The position numbers and the translations under genes were made by a program. 64,000 bases of DNA from Streptomyces clavifer (GTDB lineage: Bacteria; Actinomycetota; Actinomycetes; Streptomycetales; Streptomycetaceae): contig BMWJ01000001.1 of the NCBI GenBank assembly GCA_014651175.1, forward strand, positions 744,001-808,000, in the 5' to 3' direction. A model generated the notes under the pieces. The model had not been told where the DNA came from, did no database searches, and saw nothing but the letters and a program-made list of their open reading frames with translations. Below, piece by piece: positions 42,661 through 52,959 of this stretch (positions are counted from its first letter, which is position 1; each line of letters opens with the position of its first letter).

Positions 42661-43947
42661 GTGGGGGTTTTTGTGGGTGAGGGTGCTCGGTTGTGTCCGG
42701 AGTGTGGGGCCGGGATGCCGGTGGACAGCCGGTTCGCGGCCTGGTGCGGCGTCTGCGACTGGAACGTGGACCCCGCTGAACCGGCGGAGGAACCGGGCCG
42801 GCTCGCGAGGGTGCGCCGCACACTGGCCCGCCGGCACGGCGAGCGGCTGCTCGCCGAGGTGAGTGCCGGCGGGGCACTCCGTCCGGGCAAGGACACCTCC
42901 GCCCTGCTGGCCCACGGGATCGCGCTCGCGGTTCACGGAGTGACCGTCGCCCTGGTGGCGGGGGGCGTCTGGTGTGTGGTGGGCGGATGGGGCAACCCCG
43001 TCGTGGTGGTGGCGGGGCTCTTCCTCGTCGCGCTGGGATGGAGCCTCAGGCCGCGGTTGCCGCGGCTGCCCAAGGACGCGCTCCTGCTGTACCGCGCCGA
43101 TGCGCCCGCCCTGTACGGACTGATCGACGAGATCGCCCGGGTGGCCGGTACCAGGAGTGTGGACGTGATCGCGGTCGACGCCGATGTCAACGCGAGCGTG
43201 ACGACCTGCGGTGTGCGCGGCCACCGTCTCCTGACGCTGGGGCTGCCCCTGTGGGAGACACTCGAACACCGGCAGCGGATCGCCCTGCTGGGCCACGAGC
43301 TGGGGCACTACAGCAACGGTGACACCCGACGCGGAGCCGTCTTCGGCACCGCGTACCGCTCGTTGACCATCTGGCACTACTACCTGGAGCCGACCGAGGA
43401 CCCCGCGCCGCTGGAGATGCTGGCGAACCTCGTCTACCTGGTGCCCCGTTCGCTGGTCTCGGGCCTGCTGATGCTGCTCGACCAGCTGACCCTGCGGTCC
43501 AAGCAGCGCGCCGAGTACCTCGCCGACTCCGTTGCCGCCCAGGCCGGTTCCACCGAGGCGGCCGTGGAACTCCTGGACCGGCTGCTCGTCGCGGAGTCCG
43601 TCCACATCGCCCTGCGGCGCGAGAGCATCAGACTCCGCGCCCTCCCACGCAGTGCCGGCCGGTCCGAGGGGCGGCAGGACGGACTGTGGGAGGTCCTCGC
43701 GGCCCACGTCGAGTCGATTCCGGAGCACGAGTACGAGAGGCAGCGGCGCGTCGGCGCGCGGAGGGGGCACAGCGTCGACGACACCCATCCGCCGACACAT
43801 CAGCGTCGCGCATGCCTGCTCGTCGGGGCGCCCGTACCCGCGGCCGTCGTGTCTGACGCCGACCGTGAACAACGGATCGCCGCCGAACTCGCCGACGCAC
43901 GCGGACAGGTGGCCCGGCAGATCGTGCGGGACGGGGTCGACGGGTAG
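42661..43947 (+). CDS. M48-family metallopeptidase with N-terminal zinc ribbon
   Basis: Membrane-associated peptidase of 428 residues. An N-terminal zinc-ribbon (Cys12, Cys15, Cys29, Cys32: LCPECG and WCGVCDWN) is followed by two hydrophobic segments (about 84-128), then the M48 domain with HELGH (His212, Glu213, His216) in LLGHELGHYSNGD and the downstream YLADSVAAQAG segment supplying the third ligand acid. HtpX-like enzymes degrade damaged membrane proteins, but the zinc ribbon is unusual. The GTG at 42661 is used; a GTG four codons later is also possible. A hairpin (44001-44029) follows. Confidence 0.85.
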   Translation: MGVFVGEGARLCPECGAGMPVDSRFAAWCGVCDWNVDPAEPAEEPGRLARVRRTLARRHGERLLAEVSAGGALRPGKDTSALLAHGIALAVHGVTVALVAGGVWCVVGGWGNPVVVVAGLFLVALGWSLRPRLPRLPKDALLLYRADAPALYGLIDEIARVAGTRSVDVIAVDADVNASVTTCGVRGHRLLTLGLPLWETLEHRQRIALLGHELGHYSNGDTRRGAVFGTAYRSLTIWHYYLEPTEDPAPLEMLANLVYLVPRSLVSGLLMLLDQLTLRSKQRAEYLADSVAAQAGSTEAAVELLDRLLVAESVHIALRRESIRLRALPRSAGRSEGRQDGLWEVLAAHVESIPEHEYERQRRVGARRGHSVDDTHPPTHQRRACLLVGAPVPAAVVSDADREQRIAAELADARGQVARQIVRDGVDG

Positions 43948-44000
43948 GTGGCCGGTCGTGCCGAACGCGCCGCCACCGCCGGGCACGGGCGTGAACGTGG

Positions 44001-44029
44001 CCGACAAGCCCCAGCTCGGGGCTTGTCGG
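44001..44029. terminator. intrinsic terminator-like hairpin
   Basis: A perfect 12-bp stem, CCGACAAGCCCC (44001-44012) with GGGGCTTGTCGG (44018-44029), loop AGCTC, between the convergent M48 gene and the broken regulator. Confidence 0.8.
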
Positions 44030-44065
44030 ACGGAATGTTCGGCACCGGCGGCGGAACCGCCGCCG

Positions 44066-44775
44066 TCACACCTCCGTGTGGTCGGCCGTCGGCTTCCGCG
44101 TGCGGCGCGTGGACGCGCGCAGCACCGAAGCGCCCACCGGGGTGAGCGTATGGAGCACACTCGCACCGTGCCGGCTGCTGGTGACCAGACCGGCATCCCG
44201 CAGCACGGTCGCGTGCCTGCTCGCGGAGGACGCGGAGACGCCGATGGCCCGCGCGATCTCGCCCGTCGTGGCGCCGCTCGCCCTGATCGGCCAGGACCGC
44301 CGCGCGGGCCTGGCCGATCAGGGCGGCGAGTGCCTTCTCCTGTCCGCCCCACGCCGCGTCGAGACAGGGAGCGGCCGGTTCCTGGAGGACCGGATAGCAC
44401 AGGACCGGTTGCAGCTCCGGATCGGCGAGGCTGACCGGGGCACCCCAGCAGAAGTACGACGGTACGAGACGCAGCCCACGGCCGTTCAGATGCAGGTCCC
44501 GTTCCTCGGCGGGATATGTGACGGGCAGGACGGGGTTCTCCCGGCGCATCGTGGGTCCGGGATCGGCCGGCAGCCTCTCCACCCCCCGCGCCAGCAGCGC
44601 CCGCAGACGGGCGGCGCGCTCCGCCTCGACGCGGGCCTGTATGTGCTCCCAGTGCGGTGCGAGGACCGTGCGGTGACAGGCGCGCAGGATCCGCACCAGC
44701 TCCTGGCGCCCTGCGCGCCGGGTATTTCCGAAGTCCAGCGCGGTATGTCGGACGACCGGGACAACTGATCGACCT
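44066..44775 (-). pseudogene. ArsR-type winged-helix regulator, frameshifted and N-terminally truncated
   Basis: Two minus-strand frames together encode most of an ArsR/DUF5937-like regulator. The upstream frame reads VVRHTALDFGN through LRALLARGVERL, RGLRLVPSYFCWGAPV and EKALAALIGQARAAVLAD. The downstream frame continues with IRASGATTGEIARAIGVSAS, then RHATVLRDAGLVTSSRHGASVL to a TGA at 44066. The join is near 44285-44295 and needs two added bases (or a base shift) to restore one protein. The upstream frame has no credible start codon and the usual N-terminal 80-100 residues of the family are not found before the glgB terminator. I infer a decayed gene; a sequencing error could explain the frameshift but not the missing start. 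Confidence 0.7.
44281..44323. repeat. perfect 15-bp inverted repeat at the frameshift
   Basis: CCCTGATCGGCCAGG (44281-44295) and CCTGGCCGATCAGGG (44309-44323) are exact inverted copies separated by 13 bp, inside the broken ArsR-type gene and coinciding with the position where the frame is lost. Confidence 0.85.
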
Positions 44776-44832
44776 CTCCGGCTATCCGCGCGGGCGGAGC
44801 GTCGAGAATCGCGAGAAGTCCGCTTTCCGGTC

Positions 44833-44865
44833 GCACCCCCGGGCGGGACTGCCGCCCGGGGGTGC
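44833..44865 (-). terminator. intrinsic terminator-like hairpin after glgB
   Basis: A perfect 14-bp stem, GCACCCCCGGGCGG (44833-44846) with CCGCCCGGGGGTGC (44852-44865), and a 5-nt loop, 41 bp beyond the glgB stop. Confidence 0.82.
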
Positions 44866-44905
44866 CGTGTACCTGGAGGGGCGGGCGCCCCGGTGTACGC
44901 ACCCG

Positions 44906-47272
44906 TCAGGCGGGCCGGAACCACACCGTCGCCAGGGGCGGCAGTGTCAGCGTCACACTCGTCTCCCGGCCGTGGGCCGGGACCGCCTCGGGCTTCAGCG
45001 GCTCCTCGTTGTGCACGTCGCCGCCGCCGTAGCGCGCCGCGTCCGTGTTCAGGACCTCCACCCACGCCTCCGGGCCGTCCGGTACGCCGATGCGGTAGTC
45101 GTGCCGGACCACCGGGGAGAAGTGGGAGACCGCGAGCAGCGGCGAGCCGTCCGCGTCGTAGCGGACGAACGCGAACGCGTTGTCCTCCGCCGCGCCGCCG
45201 TCGATCCAGGCGAAGCCCTCCGGGGAGGTGTCACGCTGCCAGAGCGCGGGCAGCGCCCCGTACACCGCGTTCAGGTCCTTGACCAGGGTGCGTACGCCCA
45301 GGTGGTCGCCGGAGGCCTCGTACGCCGGGTCGAGCAGCCACCAGTCGGGGCCGTGGCCCTCGGACCACTCGGCGCCCTGGGCGAACTCCTGCCCCATGAA
45401 GAGCAGTTGCTTGCCGGGGTGCGCCCACATGAAGCCGAGGTAGGCCCGGTGGTTGGCGCGCTGCTGCCACCAGTCGCCGGGCATCTTGCTGACCAGCGCC
45501 TGCTTGCCGTGCACCACCTCGTCGTGCGAGATCGGCAGGACGTAGTTCTCGCTGTAGGCGTACACCATCGAGAACGTCATCTCGTCGTGGTGGTACTTGC
45601 GGTGCACCGGCTCCTTGCCGATGTACACCAGCGAGTCGTGCATCCAGCCCATGTTCCACTTGAGGCCGAAACCGAGGCCGCCCCGGTCCGTGGGGCGCGT
45701 GACGCCCTCCCAGGCGGTCGACTCCTCGGCGATGGTGACGACACCGGGGTTGCGCCGGTAGACCGTCGCGTTCATCTCCTGGAGGAAGGCCACCGCGTCC
45801 AGGTTCTCCCGGCCGCCGTGCTCGTTCGGCGACCACTGCCCGTCCTCGCGGGAGTAGTCGAGGTAGAGCATGGAGGCCACCGCGTCGACCCGCAGGCCGT
45901 CGATGTGGAACTCCTCGCACCAGTACGTGGCGTTGGCGACCAGGAAGTTGCGGACCTCCGTACGGCCGTAGTCGAATTCCAGGGTGCCCCAGTCCGGGTG
46001 TGCGGCCCGGTTCGGGTCGGAGTGCTCGTACAGGGGGCGGCCGTCGAACTCGGCCAGTGCCCAGTCGTCGCGCGGGAAGTGCGCCGGCACCCAGTCCATG
46101 AGGACCCCGATGCCCGCCGCGTGCAGCGCGTCGACCAGGAAGCGGAAGTCGTCGGGGGTGCCCATCCGGGACGTCGGCGCGTAGAAGCCGGTGACCTGGT
46201 AGCCCCAGGAGCCACCGAAGGGGTGCTCCGAGACCGGCATCAGCTCCACGTGGGTGAAGCCGAGCTCCCGTACGTAGGAGGGGAGCTGGGAGGCCAGCTG
46301 ACGGTAGGTGAGGCCGGGGCGCCAGGAAGGGAGGTGGACCTCGTACACCGAGAACGGGGACTCGTGCACCGGGCGGTCGCCCCGGTGCGCCATCCAGTCG
46401 CCGTCCTGCCACGCGTGATGTGGGGCGGCCACCACCGAGGCGGTCGCGGGCGGCACCTCCGCGTGGCGGGCCATCGGATCGGCGCGCTGGGTGTGCGAAC
46501 CGTCGGGGCGGCAGATGTCGAACTTGTAGACCGCGCCCTCGCCCACGCCGGGGAGGAACAGCTCCCACACACCGGTGGAGCCGAGGGACCGCATGGGGAA
46601 GGCCGTGCCGTCCCAGTAGTTGAAGTCGCCCGCGACGCGGACCCCGCGCGCGTTCGGCGCCCAGAGGGTGAAGCGGGTGCCCGGCACGCCCTGGTGCTCC
46701 ATCGGCTGCGCGCCGAGTGCCTTCCAGAGCTCCTCGTGCCGGCCCTCGCCGATCAGGTGCAGATCGAGTTCACCGAGCGCGGGAAGGAAGCGGTACGGGT
46801 CCTCCACCTCGATCGTGTTGTCGTCGTAGGCGACCTGGAGCCGGTACGCGGCGGGCACGGCGGGCAGCGGCAGGACCCCGGAGAAGAAGCCGTCGCCGTC
46901 GCTCTGGAGCTCGGCCCGCAGCTCCTCGGCCAGCACGGTCACCGAGTGCGCGAACGGGCGCAGCACCCGGAACTCCACCCCGCCGCCGGCCGGATGCGCG
47001 CCCAGGACGTCGTGCGGGGCGTGGTGCTCGCCGGCGAGCAGCCTGCCCCGGTCCCCGTCGTCCAGGGCCGTGGCCGGGAGGACCCCCTTGCCGCCGCCGC
47101 CGCGCCGGGGCCGGGGCGGCGCGGCGGCCGTCTTCCTGGCCCGGGCGCGCTTGGCGGGAGGAGGGGCGACGGGGTCGGGGGCCGGTGCGCCGACCTCGGT
47201 GGTCACCGGCTGCGGGGCGGGCGGGACCTCGATGGGCTCGGGCGACTTGCGGGACGGCTTGCGGGCGGTCAC
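44906..47272 (-). CDS. glgB: 1,4-alpha-glucan branching enzyme
   Basis: Introduces alpha-1,6 branches into the linear glucan made by GlgE. The 788-residue protein has a Pro/Lys/Arg-rich disordered N-terminus (about 1-65), two beta-sandwich carbohydrate-binding regions (about 70-280) and the GH13 barrel. Catalytic residues are Asp in [17 protein letters not shown], Glu in [11 protein letters not shown] and Asp in [11 protein letters not shown]. The GTG at 47272 has GAGGAGG about 9 nt upstream. It is the last gene of glgE-treS-mak-glgB, 51 bp after mak. Confidence 0.95.
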   Translation of the reverse strand: MTARKPSRKSPEPIEVPPAPQPVTTEVGAPAPDPVAPPPAKRARARKTAAAPPRPRRGGGGKGVLPATALDDGDRGRLLAGEHHAPHDVLGAHPAGGGVEFRVLRPFAHSVTVLAEELRAELQSDGDGFFSGVLPLPAVPAAYRLQVAYDDNTIEVEDPYRFLPALGELDLHLIGEGRHEELWKALGAQPMEHQGVPGTRFTLWAPNARGVRVAGDFNYWDGTAFPMRSLGSTGVWELFLPGVGEGAVYKFDICRPDGSHTQRADPMARHAEVPPATASVVAAPHHAWQDGDWMAHRGDRPVHESPFSVYEVHLPSWRPGLTYRQLASQLPSYVRELGFTHVELMPVSEHPFGGSWGYQVTGFYAPTSRMGTPDDFRFLVDALHAAGIGVLMDWVPAHFPRDDWALAEFDGRPLYEHSDPNRAAHPDWGTLEFDYGRTEVRNFLVANATYWCEEFHIDGLRVDAVASMLYLDYSREDGQWSPNEHGGRENLDAVAFLQEMNATVYRRNPGVVTIAEESTAWEGVTRPTDRGGLGFGLKWNMGWMHDSLVYIGKEPVHRKYHHDEMTFSMVYAYSENYVLPISHDEVVHGKQALVSKMPGDWWQQRANHRAYLGFMWAHPGKQLLFMGQEFAQGAEWSEGHGPDWWLLDPAYEASGDHLGVRTLVKDLNAVYGALPALWQRDTSPEGFAWIDGGAAEDNAFAFVRYDADGSPLLAVSHFSPVVRHDYRIGVPDGPEAWVEVLNTDAARYGGGDVHNEEPLKPEAVPAHGRETSVTLTLPPLATVWFRPA

Positions 47273-47323
47273 AGGGACGGCCTCCTCGGAGGGGGAGAGG
47301 TGGGAGGGGGAGGGAGCGGGGGA

Positions 47324-48760
47324 TCATCCGGTCGTCGTGGCCAGGCGGTGGATGGCGGCCATCGGGACGGGCAGCCAGTCGGGGCGGTGCCGGGCCTCGT
47401 ACAGCACCTCGTACACCGCCTTGTCGGTCTCGTGGGCGCGCAGCAGCTCCGGCTCGGCGCGCGGGTCGGCGCCCGACGCCCCGGCGTAGCCCTCGCAGAA
47501 CGCGTCGCGGCAGCGTGCCGCCCACTCCGGGTTCCACGGGCGGTGCGAGCGGGCCGCGTAGTCGAAGGAGCGGAGCATCCCCGCGACGTCGCGCACCGGT
47601 GGCTGCGGACTGCGGCGTTCGGGCAGGGGCTTGGCGGGCTCCCCCTCGAAGTCGATCAGCGACCAGAAGCCGTCGTCGCCCCGCAGGGTCTGGCCCAGGT
47701 GCAGATCTCCGTGGATCCGCTGTGCGGCCCAGCCGCGGCCGGAGTGCCCCGGTGCGGTGACGGCGTCGAAGACGGCGCGCAGCCCCGGTACGTAGGGGGC
47801 GAGTGCGGGGACGGCCTGCGCGGCTGCCTCCAGCCGGTGGGTCATCCCGGCCACCAGGCTCCGGGTCCGGTCGTGGGCGATGGCGGGCGTCGGCAGCGCG
47901 GCGGCGAGTGCCGTGTGCACCTCGGCCGTGGCCCGGCCGAGCGCCCGCGCCTCCGGGACGAAGCAGCGCCCCGCGCCGAGCGCGGCGAGGGCGAGCTGCC
48001 ATCCGTCCTGCGCACCCCGCAGGAACGGCTGCAGCACACCGAGCGTGAGCGGCTCCGGAGCCGTCGCCTCGAACCAGGCCACCGGGGAGGGCACCCGGCC
48101 GCAGCCCTCGCGGCTCAGCGCGAGCGGCAGCTCGAGATCGGGGTTGGTGCCCGGGAACACCCGGCGGAAGATCTTCAGGATGTACGCGTCCCCGTAGACG
48201 AGCGAGGAGTTGGACTGCTCGGTGTCCAGGAGGCGCGGCGCGAGCCCCGGAGGGACCGGGGCCGTGCGGTCGAAGCGGAGGGTGCCGAGGGATCCGGGGT
48301 TACGGAATCGTTCCAGCAGGAGCCCGGCGACGCGCGGGTCGTGCAGGCCTTCGTACAGGGTGCGGCCGGCCAGCGGTCCGTCCGCCACCTGGCCGATACG
48401 GGCCGGGGCCAGGTGCGGGGGCAGTGCGGTGCGTACGCCGAGCAGCAGCTGGTAGCAGTCGCCGTGCGTCTGCGCGGGACCGCCGGGCTGGTGGGCGCGG
48501 ACGAGGAGGTGCAGCAGTCCGGGGCCCGCGGCGGCGTTGTCCAGTGGCAGTATCTCGGTCGCCGAGACGAGGGAGAAGCCGGTGACCGGCTGTCCCTTGC
48601 CGGCGAACCACCGCTGCCGGGGGAGCCATTCGTGGAGCAGGGGGGCGAGCGACGGCAGCAGGGCCGTCGTGCCCGCGGTGCTCGTCGTACCTCTTCTTGT
48701 CGTCTTTCGTTGTGTCGTGCTCTTCGCCAGGGCGACTCGAGTGGATGCAGCCTCCGACAT
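47324..48760 (-). CDS. mak: maltokinase
   Basis: Phosphorylates maltose to maltose 1-phosphate with ATP, feeding GlgE (also called Pep2). The 478-residue protein has an N-terminal cap (LPRQRWFAGKGQ), the kinase lobe with NSSLVYGDAYILKIFRR (nucleotide-binding Lys), and the catalytic/metal motifs RIHGDLHLGQTL and SLIDFEGEPAKPL, as in aminoglycoside-phosphotransferase-like kinases. I use the ATG at 48760 (MSEAASTRVAL) with AAAGGA about 10 nt upstream; the open frame beyond it covers the treS-mak spacer. In many bacteria Mak is fused to TreS; here it is separate. Confidence 0.93.
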   Translation of the reverse strand: MSEAASTRVALAKSTTQRKTTRRGTTSTAGTTALLPSLAPLLHEWLPRQRWFAGKGQPVTGFSLVSATEILPLDNAAAGPGLLHLLVRAHQPGGPAQTHGDCYQLLLGVRTALPPHLAPARIGQVADGPLAGRTLYEGLHDPRVAGLLLERFRNPGSLGTLRFDRTAPVPPGLAPRLLDTEQSNSSLVYGDAYILKIFRRVFPGTNPDLELPLALSREGCGRVPSPVAWFEATAPEPLTLGVLQPFLRGAQDGWQLALAALGAGRCFVPEARALGRATAEVHTALAAALPTPAIAHDRTRSLVAGMTHRLEAAAQAVPALAPYVPGLRAVFDAVTAPGHSGRGWAAQRIHGDLHLGQTLRGDDGFWSLIDFEGEPAKPLPERRSPQPPVRDVAGMLRSFDYAARSHRPWNPEWAARCRDAFCEGYAGASGADPRAEPELLRAHETDKAVYEVLYEARHRPDWLPVPMAAIHRLATTTG

Positions 48761-48933
48761 GGCATCGCGTCCTTTCCCCGGGCACACCACAGGATGCGAA
48801 GAGTGTCCCGGATTGCGGCAATGGCTGTCCGGCTGTGCGGGACGTGTCGGGTGAGGAAAGTCCGTACGGACTCGATCAAAGGGCCCGAAGAGCCAAGAAG
48901 GGCCCGGAAGCGCTCGATATGGGGTGAGGGTGC

Positions 48934-48967
48934 CCCGTGCGGGGCGGCGGAAACCGCCCCGCACGGG
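48934..48967 (-). terminator. hairpin between treS and mak inside the glg operon
   Basis: A perfect 14-bp stem, CCCGTGCGGGGCGG (48934-48947) with CCGCCCCGCACGGG (48954-48967), and a 6-nt loop lie 31 bp beyond the treS stop and 174 bp before mak. It could terminate or attenuate transcription, lowering mak-glgB relative to glgE-treS. Confidence 0.75.
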
Positions 48968-48997
48968 TGCCGGAACCGAGGCTCCGTCAGCTGTCCG

Positions 48998-50716
48998 TCA
49001 CAGCCCCTCGCCGGCGGCGGGGGCGGTCTTCCGCAGCCGGAACCAGTAGAAACCGTGGCCCGCGAGCGTCAGCAGGTAGGGCCACTGGCCGACGGCCGGG
49101 AAGCGGACCCCGCCGATCAGCTCCACGGGATGGCGTCCGTCGAACGCCCGCAGGTCGAGCTCCGTCGGCTGTGCGAACCGCGAGAAGTTGTGGACGCACA
49201 GCACGAGGTCGTCCTTGTACTCGCGGGTGAACGCGAGCACCGCGGGATTCGACGAGGGCAGCTCGTCGTACGTGCCCAGGCCGAAGGCCGGATTCTGCTT
49301 GCGGATCTCGATCATCCGCCGCGTCCAGTGCAGCAGCGACGACGGTGAGGCCATCGACGCCTCCACGTTGGTGACCTGGTAGCCGTAGACCGGGTCCATG
49401 ATCGTGGGGAGGTAGAGCCGCCCCGGATCGCTGGAGGAGAAGCCGGCGTTGCGGTCCGGCGTCCACTGCATCGGGGTGCGCACGGCGTCGCGGTCGCCCA
49501 GCCAGATGTTGTCGCCCATCCCGATCTCGTCCCCGTAGTAGAGGATCGGGGAGCCGGGCAGGGACAGCAGCAGCGCCGTGAACAGCTCGATCTGGTTGCG
49601 GTCGTTGTCCAGCAGGGGTGCCAGTCGCCGGCGGATGCCGATGTTGGCCCGCATCCGCGGATCCTTGGCGTACTCCGCGTACATGTAGTCGCGCTCTTCG
49701 TCCGTGACCATCTCGAGCGTGAGCTCGTCGTGGTTGCGCAGGAAGATGCCCCACTGGCAGCCGGACGGGATCTGGGGCGTCTTCGCCAGGACTTCCGAGA
49801 CCGGATAGCGGCTCTCCCGCCGTACGGCCATGAAGATCCGCGGCATCACGGGGAAGTGGAACGCCATGTGGCACTCGTCGCCGCCGGCCCGGTAGTCGCC
49901 GAAGTAGTCGACGACGTCCTCCGGCCACTGGTTGGCCTCCGCCAGCAGCACGGTGTCCGGGTAGTTGGCGTCGATCTCCTTGCGGACCCGCTTGAGGAAG
50001 TGGTGGGTCTCCGGGAGGTTCTCGCAGTTGGTGCCCTCGCGCTGGTAGAGGTACGGCACGGCGTCGACGCGGAAGCCGTCGATGCCGAGGTCCAGCCAGA
50101 AGCGGAGGGCCGAGACGATCTCCTCCTGGACCGCCGGGTTCTCGTAGTTGAGGTCGGGCTGGTGCGAGAAGAAGCGGTGCCAGTAGTACTGCTTGCGCAC
50201 CGGGTCGAAGGTCCAGTTGGACGTCTCCGTGTCGACGAAGATGATGCGCGCGTCCGGGAACTGCTTGTCGTCGTCGGCCCAGACGTAGTAGTCGCCGTAG
50301 GGCCCGTCCGGGTCCGTGCGGGACTGCTGGAACCAGTCGTGCTGGTCACTCGTGTGGTTCATGACGAAGTCGATGATCACGCGCATGCCGCGCTGGTGCG
50401 CGGCGTCGACGAACTCCACGAAGTCGGCGAGGTCACCGAACTCGGGCAGTACGGCGGTGTAGTCGGAGACGTCGTAACCACCGTCACGCAGCGGGGACTT
50501 GAAGAACGGCGGCAGCCAGAGGCAGTCGACGCCCAGCCATTGCAGGTAGTCCAGTTTGGCGGTGAGACCCTTGAGGTCGCCGACGCCGTCGCCGTTGGAG
50601 TCCTGGAAGGACCGGACGAGTACCTCGTAGAAGACGGCGCGCTTGAACCAGTCGGGATCGCGGTCCTTGGCGGGAGTGTCCTCGAACAGGTCGTGGACAG
50701 GCTCGTTGACGATCAT
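48998..50716 (-). CDS. treS: trehalose synthase (maltose alpha-D-glucosyltransferase)
   Basis: Reversibly isomerises trehalose and maltose. The 572-residue protein is a stand-alone TreS. The GH13 motifs include [30 protein letters not shown], the catalytic Asp in [13 protein letters not shown], Glu in [12 protein letters not shown] and Asp in [12 protein letters not shown], followed by a beta-sandwich end. The ATG overlaps the glgE stop as ATGA. With mak and glgE it forms the trehalose-to-glucan route; with glgP running backward it can return glucan sugar. Confidence 0.95.
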   Translation of the reverse strand: MIVNEPVHDLFEDTPAKDRDPDWFKRAVFYEVLVRSFQDSNGDGVGDLKGLTAKLDYLQWLGVDCLWLPPFFKSPLRDGGYDVSDYTAVLPEFGDLADFVEFVDAAHQRGMRVIIDFVMNHTSDQHDWFQQSRTDPDGPYGDYYVWADDDKQFPDARIIFVDTETSNWTFDPVRKQYYWHRFFSHQPDLNYENPAVQEEIVSALRFWLDLGIDGFRVDAVPYLYQREGTNCENLPETHHFLKRVRKEIDANYPDTVLLAEANQWPEDVVDYFGDYRAGGDECHMAFHFPVMPRIFMAVRRESRYPVSEVLAKTPQIPSGCQWGIFLRNHDELTLEMVTDEERDYMYAEYAKDPRMRANIGIRRRLAPLLDNDRNQIELFTALLLSLPGSPILYYGDEIGMGDNIWLGDRDAVRTPMQWTPDRNAGFSSSDPGRLYLPTIMDPVYGYQVTNVEASMASPSSLLHWTRRMIEIRKQNPAFGLGTYDELPSSNPAVLAFTREYKDDLVLCVHNFSRFAQPTELDLRAFDGRHPVELIGGVRFPAVGQWPYLLTLAGHGFYWFRLRKTAPAAGEGL

Positions 50717-52959
50717 GGTGTGGGTGACCCTCCGGTCGGCGGGGACGGTCGCAGGACCACGATGTGCGCGGGTGTCACACCCGGTTCCAGGCGCACATAG
50801 AAGGTTCTGCCCCAGTGATAGGTGGCGCCGGTGAGCTCGTCGCGCACCGGCACGCTCTCGTGCCGGTCGAGGCCGAGGCGCGGCATGTCCAACGAGACCG
50901 TGGCCTCGCGGGTGTGGTGAGGGTCGAGGTTGACGACCACCAGAACGGTGTTCGAACCGGAGCGCTTGCTGTACGCGATCAGTGCGTCGTTGTCGACGGA
51001 GTGGAAGTGGACGTCGCGCAGCTGCTGGAGCGCCGGATGGCGTCGCCGGATCCGGTTGAGGGCGGTGATCAGGGGTGCCAGCGAGCGGCCCTCACGCTCC
51101 GCCGACTCCCAGTCCCTGGGCCTGAGTTGGTATTTCTCCGAGTCCCGGTACTCCTCGCTCCCGGGATGCACCGGGGTGTTCTCGCACAGCTCGAATCCCG
51201 CGTACACGCCCCAGGGGGGGGACAGGGTCGCGGCGAGCACGGCCCTCGCCTCGAAGGCCGGACGTCCGCCGTCCTGGAGGTAACCGGGAAGGATGTCGGG
51301 CGTGTTCACGAAGAAGTTGGGCCGCATGTACGAGGCACTGTCGCCCGAAAGCTCGGTCACGTACTCGGTGAGCTCCTGCTTCGTGTTACGCCAGGTGAAG
51401 TAGGTGTAGGACTGCTGGAAGCCGACGGCGGCCAGCGTGCGCATCATCGCGGGGCGGGTGAAGGCCTCGGCCAGGAAGATCACGTCGGGGTCGGTGCGGT
51501 TGACGTCGGCGATCACCTTCTCCCAGAAGACCACCGGCTTGGTGTGCGGATTGTCGACCCGGAAGATCCGTACGCCGTGGTCCATCCAGAACCGCAGGAT
51601 GCGGACCGTCTCGGCGACGATTCCCCGCAGGTCCCGGTCGAAGGCGATCGGATAGATGTCCTGGTACTTCTTCGGCGGGTTCTCGGCGTAGGCGATGGAC
51701 CCGTCGGCGCGGTGGTGGAACCACTCGGGGTGCTCCTCCACCCAGGGGTGGTCCGGGGAGCACTGGAGCGCGAAGTCCAGCGCGATCTCCATCCGCAGTG
51801 TGCGGGCGGTCTCCACGAGGTGGTCGAAGTCCTCGAGCGTGCCGAGATCCGGGTGGACGGCGTCGTGCCCGCCCTCCGCCGAACCGATCGCCCACGGCAC
51901 ACCCGGGTCCCCGGCACCGGGGGAGAGGCTGTTGTTGGGGCCCTTGCGGTGGGTGGTGCCGATGGGGTGGATCGGGGGGAGGTAGACGACGTCGAACCCC
52001 ATCGCGGCGACGGCCGGAAGGCGCTCCGCGGCGGTACGGAAGGTGCCGCTGACGATCCCGGGCGGCGCTGGGGGCAGCTCCGCCCTCACCGCGGCGGCCT
52101 TCCTCTTCGCCGCCGCGGCGGTCTTCGTGGCCTTCGCCGTCTTCACGGTCTTGGCGGCCTTCGCCGCGCGGGCCGGCTTCACCGGGGCGGCAGGCTCCGT
52201 CCGCGCACCCTCGGAGCGCGGGAACATCTCGTACCAGGAGCCGTACAGGGCGCGCCGGCGCTCGACGACCAGCGGCAGCGGGCGGGACGCGCTGACCAGC
52301 TCTCTCAGGGGGTGGCGTCCGAGTGCCTCGTCCACCTCGGGGGTCAGCGCGGCGGCGAGCCTGAGGGCGGCGGGACGGCCGGTGTCGCGCAGCGCGTCGA
52401 CCGCGGCCAGCACCGCCTCGCGCCCGTCCCGCTTCGGTACGCCGGCGGCGGCGCGTTCGTACAGGGCGGCCCCCTCGTCGAGGACCAGCGCGGTGTCGAT
52501 GCCGGCGGGGATCTTGATCCGCGCGTGGCCGCGCCAGGTGGTGACCGGATCGCTCCACGCCTCCACGGTGTACGTCCAGTGCCCCTCGGCATCCGGGGTG
52601 ACGTCGGCGCCCCAGCGGTCCGTGCCCGGGGAGAGCTCGCGCATCGGCGTCCAGGGGCCGGGCCGTCCGCTCGGGTCGCACAGCACGACGTCGGCGGCCA
52701 CCGCGTCATGGCCTTCGCGGAAGACGGTGGCGCTGACCTGGAAGGTCTCGCCCGCCACGGCTTTGGCCGGCCGTCGGCCGCAGTCGACGAGGGGGTGGAC
52801 GTCCAGGACGGGAATACGACCGATCACGGAATCACCTGGGGGCAGTAGCTCGGCATGCACGGGGCGCGGCGTGGGCGTGAGGGGCTGGCCACGCGCGCCG
52901 CGATGGAGGGGGTGCGTCCTTTGTAGCTGCTCGGTTGTCGGCTGGCGGGCTGTGTGCAT
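50713..52959 (-). CDS. glgE: alpha-1,4-glucan:maltose-1-phosphate maltosyltransferase with Lys/Ala-rich insertion
   Basis: Extends alpha-1,4-glucan with maltosyl units from maltose 1-phosphate. The 748-residue protein is longer than S. coelicolor GlgE (about 675). An N-terminal extension of about 44 residues precedes [20 protein letters not shown]. The catalytic groups Asp468 ([12 protein letters not shown]) and Glu497 (FLAEAFTRP) are 29 residues apart as in the characterised enzyme. Residues about 252-304 are a low-complexity Lys/Ala/Thr-rich insertion ([19 protein letters not shown]) between FPRSEG and [10 protein letters not shown], which are almost contiguous in S. coelicolor. The ATG has AGGAG 6 nt upstream. 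Confidence 0.94.
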   Translation of the reverse strand: MHTARQPTTEQLQRTHPLHRGARGQPLTPTPRPVHAELLPPGDSVIGRIPVLDVHPLVDCGRRPAKAVAGETFQVSATVFREGHDAVAADVVLCDPSGRPGPWTPMRELSPGTDRWGADVTPDAEGHWTYTVEAWSDPVTTWRGHARIKIPAGIDTALVLDEGAALYERAAAGVPKRDGREAVLAAVDALRDTGRPAALRLAAALTPEVDEALGRHPLRELVSASRPLPLVVERRRALYGSWYEMFPRSEGARTEPAAPVKPARAAKAAKTVKTAKATKTAAAAKRKAAAVRAELPPAPPGIVSGTFRTAAERLPAVAAMGFDVVYLPPIHPIGTTHRKGPNNSLSPGAGDPGVPWAIGSAEGGHDAVHPDLGTLEDFDHLVETARTLRMEIALDFALQCSPDHPWVEEHPEWFHHRADGSIAYAENPPKKYQDIYPIAFDRDLRGIVAETVRILRFWMDHGVRIFRVDNPHTKPVVFWEKVIADVNRTDPDVIFLAEAFTRPAMMRTLAAVGFQQSYTYFTWRNTKQELTEYVTELSGDSASYMRPNFFVNTPDILPGYLQDGGRPAFEARAVLAATLSPPWGVYAGFELCENTPVHPGSEEYRDSEKYQLRPRDWESAEREGRSLAPLITALNRIRRRHPALQQLRDVHFHSVDNDALIAYSKRSGSNTVLVVVNLDPHHTREATVSLDMPRLGLDRHESVPVRDELTGATYHWGRTFYVRLEPGVTPAHIVVLRPSPPTGGSPTP

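Noticed and set aside
44657-49348. Open plus-strand frame of about 1,560 codons across the broken ArsR gene, glgB and mak
   Set aside because: It lies antisense to two well-supported enzymes, is compositionally a Val/Arg/Gly shadow, and crosses terminators and intergenic gaps.
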